Shown here: piece by piece, positions 52,122 to 62,098 of the stretch
How the letters are laid out: the number at the start of each line of letters is the position of its first letter
How positions within the stretch are numbered: the stretch's first letter is position 1
Origin: Acidobacteriota bacterium
GTDB lineage: Bacteria > Acidobacteriota > Terriglobia > Terriglobales > Acidobacteriaceae
Assembly (NCBI GenBank): GCA_003010405.1
Contig: PJLO01000003.1
Location: 272,612 to 336,611, forward strand
Reading direction: 5' to 3'
Length of the DNA: 64,000 bases
Notes under the pieces: generated by a model
The model's input: the letters and a program-made list of their open reading frames with translations, nothing else
The model's database searches: none
What the model was told of the DNA's origin: nothing
Translations under genes and position numbers: made by a program

Positions 52122-53549
52122 TTAGTAGCGATACCAGTCAGGCTTGTATGGTCCTGACACGGAAACTCCGATGTAGTCTGCCTGCCGCTGCGTGAGCGTG
52201 GTCAGCTTCACGCCGATCTTCTCAAGGTGCAGACGTGCAACCTCTTCGTCCAGTAGTTTGGGCAGCGTGTAAACGTCAATCGCGTAGGTCTCGCGATTCT
52301 TCCAGAGATCGATCTGCGCAAGTGTCTGATTGGCAAAGCTGTTCGACATCACAAAGCTGGGGTGCCCAGTGGCGCAACCCAGATTGACCAGGCGGCCTTC
52401 CGCGAGCATGAAAATCGAATGACCATCAGGGAAGGTGTACTTATCCACCTGCGGCTTGATGTTCGTCTTCACGACTCCGGGCGCGCTGTTGAGTTTGGCA
52501 ACCTCGATTTCGTTGTCGAAGTGCCCGATGTTGCAGACGATAGCCTGATCTTTCATGCGCTGCATGTGTTCGAGGCGAATAATGTCCACGTTGCCGGTGC
52601 AGGTCACGTAAATGTCGCCGATGCCCAAGGTCTCTTCAACTGTGGTGACCTGGTACCCGGCCATCGCAGCCTGCAACGCGTTGATCGGATCAACCTCGGT
52701 TACGATCACGCGGGCACCAAGACCTCGCAGCGATTGCGAACAACCCTTACCCACATCTCCGTAGCCGCAGATGACGGCCACCTTACCGGCCACCATGACA
52801 TCGGTAGCGCGCTTGATACCGTCGGCAAGCGACTCGCGGCAACCGTAGAGATTGTCAAACTTCGACTTGGTCACAGAATCGTTCACGTTGATGGCGGGAA
52901 CCAGCAGCGTGCCCTCTTCCTTCATCCGGTAGAGGCGATGAACTCCGGTCGTAGTTTCTTCCGAGACACCGCGCCAGGCGGCAGCAATCTGATGCCAGCG
53001 CTGCGGATTCTCGGCATACACCTTCTTAAGCAGGTCCTTGATGACCTTCTCTTCGTGCGATTCGGATGGGGTGTTGACCCAATCGGAGCCGTTCTCCAAC
53101 TCGTATCCCTTGTGGATCAAAAGAGTTACGTCGCCGCCATCATCAACGACCAGTTCCGGGCCTTTTCCGTCAGGATGGCTGAGTGCGCGGTAGGTGCAAT
53201 CCCAGTATTCTTCCAGCGATTCGCCCTTCCAGGCAAAAACCGGGACACCGCTCACCGCAATCGCGGCCGCGGCATGGTCCTGAGTGGAGAAGATGTTGCA
53301 GCTAGCCCAGCGTACGCTGGCCCCGAGGTCCACCAGCGTCTCAATCAGCACGGCGGTCTGAATGGTCATGTGCAGCGAACCCGTAATGCGCACGCCTTTA
53401 AGGGGCTTCTCCGCTGAATACTTCTTACGAATGGCCATGAGGCCGGGCATCTCCGCTTCGGCGATGGTGATTTCTTTCCTGCCCCATTCGGCAAGAGTAA
53501 GGTCGGCAACTTTAAAGTCGGTCATTACTGGTGTGAGCTGAGATCCCAA
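52122..53549 (-). CDS. ahcY: adenosylhomocysteinase
   Basis: A 475-residue S-adenosylhomocysteine hydrolase, splitting SAH into homocysteine and adenosine in the methyl cycle. '[45 protein letters not shown]' and the NAD-binding '[44 protein letters not shown]' are diagnostic, as is the C-terminal '[10 protein letters not shown]'. The frame opens at TTG 53564, but its second and third codons are themselves the ribosome site GGAGG; TTG 53549 lies eight bases after that site and is the likely start. ATG 53525 is a weaker alternative. Confidence 0.96.
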   Translation of the reverse strand: MGSQLTPVMTDFKVADLTLAEWGRKEITIAEAEMPGLMAIRKKYSAEKPLKGVRITGSLHMTIQTAVLIETLVDLGASVRWASCNIFSTQDHAAAAIAVSGVPVFAWKGESLEEYWDCTYRALSHPDGKGPELVVDDGGDVTLLIHKGYELENGSDWVNTPSESHEEKVIKDLLKKVYAENPQRWHQIAAAWRGVSEETTTGVHRLYRMKEEGTLLVPAINVNDSVTKSKFDNLYGCRESLADGIKRATDVMVAGKVAVICGYGDVGKGCSQSLRGLGARVIVTEVDPINALQAAMAGYQVTTVEETLGIGDIYVTCTGNVDIIRLEHMQRMKDQAIVCNIGHFDNEIEVAKLNSAPGVVKTNIKPQVDKYTFPDGHSIFMLAEGRLVNLGCATGHPSFVMSNSFANQTLAQIDLWKNRETYAIDVYTLPKLLDEEVARLHLEKIGVKLTTLTQRQADYIGVSVSGPYKPDWYRY

Positions 53550-53810
53550 AGGAATTTCCTCCAATTTAAATTGCGTTGCGAAGCAGGGCTTGGCGGATAA
53601 ACTGTTCGCAGAGCGACGCTGCCCGTCGGAAAAGCAGCACGCTTGATTATAGCGTCAACCAATGCAGCGGGAGTGGAAAAGCCCTGTTTCAGGGTCGGTC
53701 ATGACAACACTCTAAATTTCTCTGATCGTGCAACCCTGCCCGTAGTTCCTGTTTCGTAGTCAGGAGTAAAGACACCTTCGTTCGGATCAGAAAAACGTTT
53801 GGAGGACAAA
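53550..53810. promoter_or_regulatory. divergent promoter region ahcY / zinc-ribbon gene
   Basis: On the minus strand a perfect TATAAT lies at 53651-53646, about 100 nt before the ahcY start, without a good -35 at normal spacing. The leader between them has some hairpin potential (GCAG/CTGC) but I could not fit the SAH riboswitch consensus. On the plus strand the only clear signal is GGAGG five bases before ATG 53811. Confidence 0.4.
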
Positions 53811-54329
53811 ATGGCGTTTTGTTCGAATTGCGGCACGCAATTATTAGATGAACAAAAATTCTGTCCGCAGTGTGGGGCGCCTATAGCCGCGGCACCCGGT
53901 GCGGCAGTCACACCACCTGACTCCAGCATGAGCACGCAGCTGGGGATCAGTATTAACCTTGCTTCCGCCTTGTGCTATCTATTCGGTCTGGTCACAGGAA
54001 TCGTCTTTCTTGTGCTCCCCCCTTACAACCGCGATTCGCGCGTGCGTTTTCATGCGTTCCAATCCATATTTCTGAACATTGCGGTCATCGTGATTCAGAT
54101 TGGCATTACGTTCCTCTCGGTCATGTTCCACGCCATCAGCTTTTCGTTGGGGTTGCTTGTGAGTTCGCTTCACATGCTCGTGAACCTGGGATTCTTCATA
54201 ATTTGGCTTTACATGATGTGGAAGAGCTACAAGGACGAGAAAGTCGTGCTGCCGTACGTAGGACCTTTGGCAGAACGTCAGGCAGGCAGCCGCGACTCGT
54301 CCGGCGGAACGACTGGAAAGGCTGCGTAG
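53811..54329 (+). CDS. zinc-ribbon plus DUF4870-like membrane protein
   Basis: A 172-residue protein. Residues 1-30 are a zinc ribbon ('FCSNCGTQLLDEQKFCPQCGAPI'), then a short Ala/Pro linker and three to four helices with the DUF4870 pattern ('NLASALCYLFGLVTGIVFLVLPPYNRDSRVRFHAFQSIFLNIAV', 'IIWLYMMWKSYKDEKVVLPYVGPLAE'). Function of this family is unknown. The frame begins at TTG 53799, but that stretch contains the ribosome site (GGAGG); ATG 53811 is the real start. It is convergent with the large hybrid gene (26-nt gap). Confidence 0.85.
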   Translation: MAFCSNCGTQLLDEQKFCPQCGAPIAAAPGAAVTPPDSSMSTQLGISINLASALCYLFGLVTGIVFLVLPPYNRDSRVRFHAFQSIFLNIAVIVIQIGITFLSVMFHAISFSLGLLVSSLHMLVNLGFFIIWLYMMWKSYKDEKVVLPYVGPLAERQAGSRDSSGGTTGKAA

Positions 54330-54355
54330 CATCGAGGAGTTTGGATTACAGCAGC

Positions 54356-57300
54356 TTACGTCTCGGGTTTGAGTATCACGCCTGCGCCTCGCACGCCATT
54401 AATCACCACTTTAAAAGGACCCGCCAGGCGGAGGTGACGGACGCATCCGAACTGTTCTACCGCGGGCTGGGCCGCCAGCCAGGACCAGTCAACTTTGCCT
54501 TCATCTAAGTCGGTGTTGATCGTGAAGTAAGCGACGCGGAAGGCCGTAAGGTTTTGAAAGAAGTGGCTGCCCTGAGAGGGCGTGACGCGGAGCGTGCGAA
54601 AGCCTGCTTCGACGATGACGCGCGCGCCGGAAACCTGATCCCAGGTAACGGGTATGCCGAGCCATGGGTCCTTCGATCCCCACCGGCCTACCCCAATCAG
54701 GATGTATGGGGTCCCATTGCGCACCAGCTTTGCGTTGAGACGTGCCACAATTTCCGCAACCTCGACGCTCCTTGAGCGATTAAAGCCTTCATAATCAATC
54801 ATGACCACATCCTGCAAATCGTCGATGCACCCGTTGCCAAGTACATGGGTGCTGCTGCACAGGATGGCCGAGGACTCGAAGGTCTCGACAACGATATCGT
54901 CAGTCTCACGAGAACTGATGAGTGGGCGCACCTGAAGAAAACCGAAATTTGCCGGTTCGACGGAATTACCCATCCGTACCGCGAATTCAATCTCCACAGG
55001 ACGGCCGAGGGCTTCGGATCCGAGTTTCTGGATGTAATCGAGAAGTTCGGGAAGCGGGAAGATACGGTGCTTGAGGATGGGAGCAAAGGTTACGACACGC
55101 GGTCCGGGACGGCTGATGCCGTCGTAGATCGCCTCATTATCGCGAGAGTAAGTGGAGGCGACATAATGCAATGTACCGTCCGCTTCGGCGTCGCGAAGCA
55201 AATAGGCACGCTCGCGCATCCGCTCGGCGTTGCGCGACTCTCCCTGCTGCTCGCCCGCAGGCGACACTTTGTGGCGAAAGTCAAGGTCGAGCGCCATGAA
55301 CTCGGTCTGCGAATTGCGCAGAATGTCCTCCACGCTGGAAAACTGGATCAGATGCTGCGGATAGCGCGGACAGAAGGAGAGGCACTTTCCCCCGTCCACA
55401 ACAGTGCGTCCCAGCCCCAACGCAACGGCCGCAATACCGTCGTTGGACTGCATCGGCGGCGATGGGTAGAAGTTTCGCGAACGTACAACACCGGAAAAGT
55501 CTGGGTAATAACGGTTGCCGTGTTCGGTGCCAACGACCTCCTGGATGATGACCGCCATCTTCTCCTCTTCAAGGCGGAAGGGCGTGGCGTGGATATAAGC
55601 TTTCGCGTGTTGGGTATAAGTGGACGCATAGACCCGCTTAATGGCCTCAGTGAGTTCTTCAAAGCGCGCATCAAGTTCCATATTGCGGTTGGAGAGCATG
55701 AACGTGTCATATACGCCGGTGAAAGGCTGGTACTGTGAATCCTCCAGGAGGCTCGACGAGCGGACAGCAATCGGGACCCGAATCTCACGGAGAAAGTCGG
55801 CCAAAGCAGAACGGAGAGTTCGCGGCAGAGAAGCAGCCATGAAGCGGTCAACCAGTTCGCGGTCATCCGTGCAATGCATGGCAAAGGATTCCAGATTGTT
55901 CTTCTCCAGAAACTCTTCGAAGAGATCCGTGGCGATGACAAGAGTGTTGGGCACCGTAACACGTACACCGGGAAAACGAGCACTCACGTTGTACTTGTGA
56001 AGCAGGTGGCGAACAAATGTCAGGCCGCGGGCTTTGCCTCCCAGCGAACCAGTTCCAAAGCGCAGAAAGAATCCGGCTGATGGACGGAAGTGTGCGGGAT
56101 CGAAGTCGCCAACGAGAACCTGTTTCTGCTCGCGGCGATAATCGCTGATAGCTTCAAGAAGGTCCGCGCGAAGGCTTTCGGCATCCCGGAAATCGACGAC
56201 ACGTCGGGGACGCAGTTTTTCGGCCAAAGCCAGTTCGGTGCGCGCAATGAGCCAGTGTGAGAAGTCGTTCCGTTCGCCGTGGAAGATGAGAGAAGCTGCA
56301 GGTACATAGCGAAGCTGCGACTCGAGGGCATCGAGATCGGCTGCTCGTCCGACCTCCGTTCCATCCGCTAGGCGAAAGACGAAGTCCCCAAAGGCAAACT
56401 CGTGCGTGAGAAGCCGTCGCATGTCGGCGAGCAGTGTGTCCGATCCCTTACGAATGAAAGCAAAACCTTCGCTTTGGGCGCGAGCCTGAAACCGTGAGTC
56501 GCTCGACTGAAGCACGATTGGGATATCCGGAATCTTGCACCGGACGAGATGCGCCAATTCGAATCCTGCATCGGGGTCGAGGTGATGACCGCGGGGAAAC
56601 TCAATATCGGAGACCACGCCAAAAAGATAGTCACGATAGCGCTCAACAATGGCAATGGCACTCTCATAATCCTGGGCGAGAAGTATTTTGGGGCGGGCGC
56701 GCATTCGCGCAAGTTTGTGCGACAGGTTGTAGCCCTCGCTTAGGATGCGACGCGACTGACTAATAAGCGCCGTATAGATTTCAGGCAGCAGCGCGGAGTA
56801 GTATCGCACGTCATCCTCAACCACCAGAACGACGGGGACTCCCACCTTGAACGTATCACTTTCGACGTTGTGCTTGTCCTCAATAGATTTGACGATTGCC
56901 AGCAGCAGACGTGGATTTCCCTGCCACAGAAAAACCTGCTCAATGCCGTCAGGGGGATGTCCAGGACGCCGTCGTCTCTTATTGAGAGCGGAAACCTCCC
57001 GATGATCGAAGCCGAGGACGGCAACCGGAATATCCAGACCAGCGCGGCGCACCGCGGCGGCTAGTCCGAAGCAATCCATGTCGCTCACGCGGACGTTCGT
57101 GACGATCAGGTTGTAGCGCGGCTGAGAGCGCGCGATCTCAATTGCCTCTTCGGCAGTGGAAACATGGGTAATCTCGGGAACGTGCTGGAGTTGCAATTCC
57201 ATTGATTGGCCAATGAGCAGTTCATTGAGTCGCCCGTCCGCGCGCAGGATGAAAGAGTCATAAAGACTGGAGACAAGCAGAATGTCATGCACGCGAAACG

Positions 57301-57373
57301 GCATGAGATTCTGGAAACCTTGAAAAAGGCGCTGAGAATCGGCAAACGGTTCTGAGGTTTCGGCTGGCGGCAT
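54356..57373 (-). CDS. receiver-receiver-PEP synthase-like (PPDK N-domain) hybrid protein
   Basis: A protein of about 1005 residues. Receiver-like domain 1 (about 25-165) has Asn where the phospho-acceptor Asp should be ('YNLIVTNVRVSDMDCFGL'). Receiver 2 (about 180-335) has the acidic pair 'VVEDDVR', acceptor Asp in 'GVVSDIEFPRG', Ser in 'VLQSSDS' and Lys in 'FIRKGSD', so it could be phosphorylated. Next comes an ATP-grasp PEP/pyruvate-binding domain ('GSLGGKARGLTFVRHLL', 'IAVRSSSLLEDSQYQPFTGVYDTFML', 'FLQVRPL') and a C-terminal domain with 'ILIGVGRWGSKDPWLGIPVTW'. I find no phosphohistidine (GGxxxHxA) or PEP-utilising barrel. Function unknown. ATG 57373 is chosen; TTG 57397 is in frame. Confidence 0.8.
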   Translation of the reverse strand: MPPAETSEPFADSQRLFQGFQNLMPFRVHDILLVSSLYDSFILRADGRLNELLIGQSMELQLQHVPEITHVSTAEEAIEIARSQPRYNLIVTNVRVSDMDCFGLAAAVRRAGLDIPVAVLGFDHREVSALNKRRRRPGHPPDGIEQVFLWQGNPRLLLAIVKSIEDKHNVESDTFKVGVPVVLVVEDDVRYYSALLPEIYTALISQSRRILSEGYNLSHKLARMRARPKILLAQDYESAIAIVERYRDYLFGVVSDIEFPRGHHLDPDAGFELAHLVRCKIPDIPIVLQSSDSRFQARAQSEGFAFIRKGSDTLLADMRRLLTHEFAFGDFVFRLADGTEVGRAADLDALESQLRYVPAASLIFHGERNDFSHWLIARTELALAEKLRPRRVVDFRDAESLRADLLEAISDYRREQKQVLVGDFDPAHFRPSAGFFLRFGTGSLGGKARGLTFVRHLLHKYNVSARFPGVRVTVPNTLVIATDLFEEFLEKNNLESFAMHCTDDRELVDRFMAASLPRTLRSALADFLREIRVPIAVRSSSLLEDSQYQPFTGVYDTFMLSNRNMELDARFEELTEAIKRVYASTYTQHAKAYIHATPFRLEEEKMAVIIQEVVGTEHGNRYYPDFSGVVRSRNFYPSPPMQSNDGIAAVALGLGRTVVDGGKCLSFCPRYPQHLIQFSSVEDILRNSQTEFMALDLDFRHKVSPAGEQQGESRNAERMRERAYLLRDAEADGTLHYVASTYSRDNEAIYDGISRPGPRVVTFAPILKHRIFPLPELLDYIQKLGSEALGRPVEIEFAVRMGNSVEPANFGFLQVRPLISSRETDDIVVETFESSAILCSSTHVLGNGCIDDLQDVVMIDYEGFNRSRSVEVAEIVARLNAKLVRNGTPYILIGVGRWGSKDPWLGIPVTWDQVSGARVIVEAGFRTLRVTPSQGSHFFQNLTAFRVAYFTINTDLDEGKVDWSWLAAQPAVEQFGCVRHLRLAGPFKVVINGVRGAGVILKPET

Positions 57374-57707
57374 GGGGCGGAAGCCTTCGAGTAGCAATTT
57401 AGCTCGCGACCCATACTATACGACTAAACGGCAAGGAAAGTTCGCGCCGTTGGGAGACGGGCCAATTTATAGAGACTGTCAACCGGCGGGCTGCTGGTTT
57501 AGAGCAAACGCAGCTCCAATTACGGCTCACCGACATTATCTTGATGCAGCATGCAACACAGACTCGCAAACGCTACTCACAACCTAACAGCCATAAGCAG
57601 GCGGATTATGATCCGCACGCGAGTCGCCCTGTTTGGGAAGTTTATGAATGATCAAGACGCTGTTTGCGCTGGATACTGCGCATCTAAGGTGCGCTGAAGG
57701 AGGAGGT
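57374..57707. other. divergent intergenic region
   Basis: No gene is supported in this 334-bp gap between the hybrid gene and the YidB-like gene. A minus-strand TATAGT at 57420-57415 may be the -10 of the hybrid gene. GCGGAT/ATCCGC (57601-57606 with 57611-57616) sits inside a larger GACTCGC/GCGAGTC repeat (57561-57567 with 57619-57625), and a GCGCA/TGCGC hairpin lies close to the ribosome site of the YidB-like gene. Confidence 0.35.
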
Positions 57708-58067
57708 ATGGGATTTTTTGATTCTATGAAGGAAAAAATCACGGGGCAGGCCGCTGGACAAAAGCTACCCTCCATGCTGATGGGAATGCTTGGCGGTGGC
57801 GACACCATTTCCGGCTTGCAGCAACTGGTCCAACTTTTCCAGGAGAAAGGCTTGGGCGGAGTCGTTTCTTCTTGGATTGGCACCGGTTCCAACTTGCCGA
57901 TATCTGGAGAACAACTACAAAGCGTACTGGGTTCGGAGCGCGTGCAGCAACTGGCCGATCGTCTCGGGTTGTCGCCCGAGATGGTGAAGGAACAACTTGC
58001 CCAGCACTTGCCGCATGCAGTCGATAAGATGACCCCAGAAGGAAAACTGCCTGAAAAAGCCGCCTAG
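57708..58067 (+). CDS. YidB-like protein (DUF937)
   Basis: A 119-residue soluble protein beginning 'MGFFDSMKEKITGQ', the usual YidB/DUF937 start, followed by a Gly-rich helix pair ('GMLGGGDTISGLQQLVQLFQEKGLGGVVSSWIGTGSNLPISGEQLQSVLGSERVQQLADRLGLSPEMV') typical of the family, ending 'AVDKMTPEGKLPE'. Function is unknown. AAGGAGG lies only one base before the ATG, an unusually short spacing, but homology supports this start; the frame continues upstream to 57648. Confidence 0.85.
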   Translation: MGFFDSMKEKITGQAAGQKLPSMLMGMLGGGDTISGLQQLVQLFQEKGLGGVVSSWIGTGSNLPISGEQLQSVLGSERVQQLADRLGLSPEMVKEQLAQHLPHAVDKMTPEGKLPEKAA

Positions 58068-58113
58068 CCCTGCGCTCGATCGAGGAAAAGTTTCTATCGA
58101 ATGCAGCTTCCCC

Positions 58114-58156
58114 CCTGTGCTGCCGCAGAGCTTTGGGTGAAATGCGGCAGCACAGG
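58114..58156. terminator. bidirectional hairpin between convergent YidB-like gene and gdhA
   Basis: A perfect 14-bp stem, CCTGTGCTGCCGCA (58114-58127) with TGCGGCAGCACAGG (58143-58156) around a 15-nt loop, lies between the two stops (58067 and 58166). T-runs are absent. Confidence 0.65.
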
Positions 58157-58165
58157 ACAGGTGAA

Positions 58166-60013
<1,848 letters not shown>

Positions 60014-61687
60014 ATGCGCCTCAGTCCTTTGTCGATAGCATTCTCACTTCTGCGCGTTGCCGCAACCTCGCTTTCAACTATTCTGATGCTCATTACGCTT
60101 TCCACGGCTGCTTTTGCCCATGCTGGATCGGTATATGTGCCTTTAGATAGCTGGGTTTATCCCGTCGTCGAGAGGCTCGCAGTGCTGACGGGTTCGCAAG
60201 CTGAGGTGCTTGGGATGCGTCCCTGGACCCGGCTTCAGGTTGCTCGGTTTCTGGAACGCGCCAGAGAAATGCGACACAGCGACGAAGCCGACAAGTTGCA
60301 GGAGACTTTGGAGCGCGAGTTCGCTCCCGAATTGAACAGCGAGTTAGAGCAACTCGCACTCGAATCGTCGTATTCACGGACGCTCCAGGTTGGGGGCACG
60401 CCAGTGCGCGACAGCTTCCATTTCGGACAAACAATACCGAACGACTTCGGACGCCCATATGGTCAGGGCTCCAACCACATCACGGGCGGCTCCGGTTTTC
60501 TGCAATACCGCGCCGGTTTTGCTTATGTTCGCGGCGAATATCAACATGCGGCATCTCTCAGGGCACCTTCCGCGGCAGCAATCGATAGCCTGGCACACCG
60601 CGACTTTGTACAGCCCAGCCAGGTGCTGACGCAAGGCAGCACGAAGGTAGATGAATTCAGGCTGCTGGATGCCTATGTGGGCGTCTCCTTTAGCCGCTGG
60701 ACGGCAACACTGGGAAAGCAGAGTTTGTGGTGGGGACCAGCAAACGGAGGGGCTTTTCTGGAAAGCAATAATGCTGAGCCAATCTGGATGGCGAGATTGA
60801 CCAACGACGTCCCCTACAAAATTCCAATACTCGGCAAGGCTCGCGTCGATCTGTTCTATGGAAAGCTCCAGGGACACAAGTATCGTCCGCAGCCATGGAT
60901 ACATGGCGAAAAGATTACGTTTGAGCCGTTTAAAGATCTGCAAATCGGCTTCTCGCGCACTATCGTATTCCTGGGAGTAGGCCGCGGAACCACCTTCGGC
61001 CACATTTGGGACAGCTACTTCAATGTAGACAACGGCGGTCCTGGGAACCTTACGTCCAACACTGATGCCAATGATCCGGGCGACCGGCGGGCAGCAGTGG
61101 ATTTTTCCTGGAAGCTGCCAAAGATACCCGTGACGCTGTATAGCGATAGCTTCTGCGATGACAACCCTTCACCACTGGCCGCGCCGGCTCGCTCCGCGTT
61201 CCGCCCTGGGCTGTACTTTGCGCGACTGCCCGGAAGCCTCGCAAAGTTCGACCTGCGAATAGAAGGCGCTTACACAGCTTCGCAAGATCCGAGACTCCCC
61301 AACGGCTTTAATTACTGGAACTCCAGTTACCGCGACGGCTACACAAACAAGGTCCTGTTGATAGGCGACACGGTAGGACGGGCGGGAGTTTCATGGCAGG
61401 CTTCGAGCACGTACTGGATTTCACCACGCAACACTGTTCAACTGAGCTTCCGTAACCACTACATCAGTCCGCAGTTTCTCCAAGGTGGAGGAACACAGAA
61501 CGATTTCCGCATCGTTTCTACTGTGCAACTTAAGCGTAGTCTGGAATTGGAGCTGGGAGTGCAAACAGAACGCGTGCTGATTCCTCTGCTAACCGGCAGC
61601 CGCGATCCGAAGTACAACATGAGCGGATGGTTCGGAATAAAATATCTTCCTCAGTACGACAGAAACAAGGGTCGACGGATTTATTGA
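60014..61687 (+). CDS. Wzi-family capsule assembly outer membrane protein
   Basis: A 557-residue protein of the capsule assembly Wzi family, an outer membrane beta-barrel that helps hold polysaccharide at the surface. A signal peptide ends 'LITLSTAAFAHAGS'. Family-like pieces are 'YVPLDSWVYPVVERLAVLTG', 'RPWTRLQVARFLERARE', 'LGKQSLWWGPANGGAFLESNNAEPIWMARLTND' and 'RLPGSLAKFDLRIEGAYT', with alternating beta-strand pattern to an aromatic end. ATG 60014 is preferred over the frame start 59912 because it begins the signal peptide; AAGGA and GGAG lie upstream. It probably opens an exopolysaccharide locus. Confidence 0.82.
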   Translation: MRLSPLSIAFSLLRVAATSLSTILMLITLSTAAFAHAGSVYVPLDSWVYPVVERLAVLTGSQAEVLGMRPWTRLQVARFLERAREMRHSDEADKLQETLEREFAPELNSELEQLALESSYSRTLQVGGTPVRDSFHFGQTIPNDFGRPYGQGSNHITGGSGFLQYRAGFAYVRGEYQHAASLRAPSAAAIDSLAHRDFVQPSQVLTQGSTKVDEFRLLDAYVGVSFSRWTATLGKQSLWWGPANGGAFLESNNAEPIWMARLTNDVPYKIPILGKARVDLFYGKLQGHKYRPQPWIHGEKITFEPFKDLQIGFSRTIVFLGVGRGTTFGHIWDSYFNVDNGGPGNLTSNTDANDPGDRRAAVDFSWKLPKIPVTLYSDSFCDDNPSPLAAPARSAFRPGLYFARLPGSLAKFDLRIEGAYTASQDPRLPNGFNYWNSSYRDGYTNKVLLIGDTVGRAGVSWQASSTYWISPRNTVQLSFRNHYISPQFLQGGGTQNDFRIVSTVQLKRSLELELGVQTERVLIPLLTGSRDPKYNMSGWFGIKYLPQYDRNKGRRIY

Positions 61688-62098
61688 TCCGGCATAAAAC
61701 GGATTCGCGCGTTCTGCGGCCAAGAAAATTCTGAACACGGCACTCTTCGGCTTTCGATTCCTGGTATCCCATTGAGAATGGATCGCTGTATCCGCGACTT
61801 CACGCGATTATTGCCCAGTTCAACCTCATCGACTCGTCCTTTGTCGCGAAACCGCTTGTTGGTGCAGTCCTTGGCTTGAGGCGAGCATTGATACATCACA
61901 GCAGTCTGCCCGCGATAGGCCAGAGTTAACTTCCACAAATGGGCCAAAACTAGTTGCCGAACGCACATGCAGCAACATTCAGAAACAACCCGGCACGGAT
62001 AGACGGTTACTTCCAGCAAACTGATGTCCGCTATGCCGCCTGAACACAGTCCTTCACTGCCGAATCAATAACGAATATTTAAGCCGTCGAGGTCTTTG
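61688..62098. other. intergenic region between wzi and the CapD-like gene
   Basis: A 411-bp gap without a gene I can support. A minus-strand frame of 112 codons (61681-62019) covers most of it; the part 'GRVDEVELGNNRVKSRIQRSI' has a protein-like look but matches nothing I recognise, has no ribosome site and could be a relic. The last bases (GAGG at 62083-62095 region) supply the ribosome site for the next gene. Confidence 0.35.

Noticed and set aside
52362..53417. 351-codon plus-strand frame inside ahcY
   Set aside because: Antisense shadow of a well-supported gene; composition rich in His/Arg, no ribosome site and no recognisable domain.
53550..53700. SAH riboswitch upstream of ahcY
   Set aside because: SAH riboswitches often precede ahcY, so the leader was checked. 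The conserved GAGGAGCGCTGC and AGGCTCG core elements are absent; only a short GCAG/CTGC hairpin is present.
54845..55738. 297-codon plus-strand frame inside the receiver/PEP-synthase hybrid
   Set aside because: Shadow frame opposite the conserved ATP-grasp domain; no domain recognised.
61681..62019. 112-codon minus-strand frame between wzi and the dehydratase
   Set aside because: A short stretch looks protein-like, but no family, start site or neighbour supports it; recorded only in the intergenic entry.
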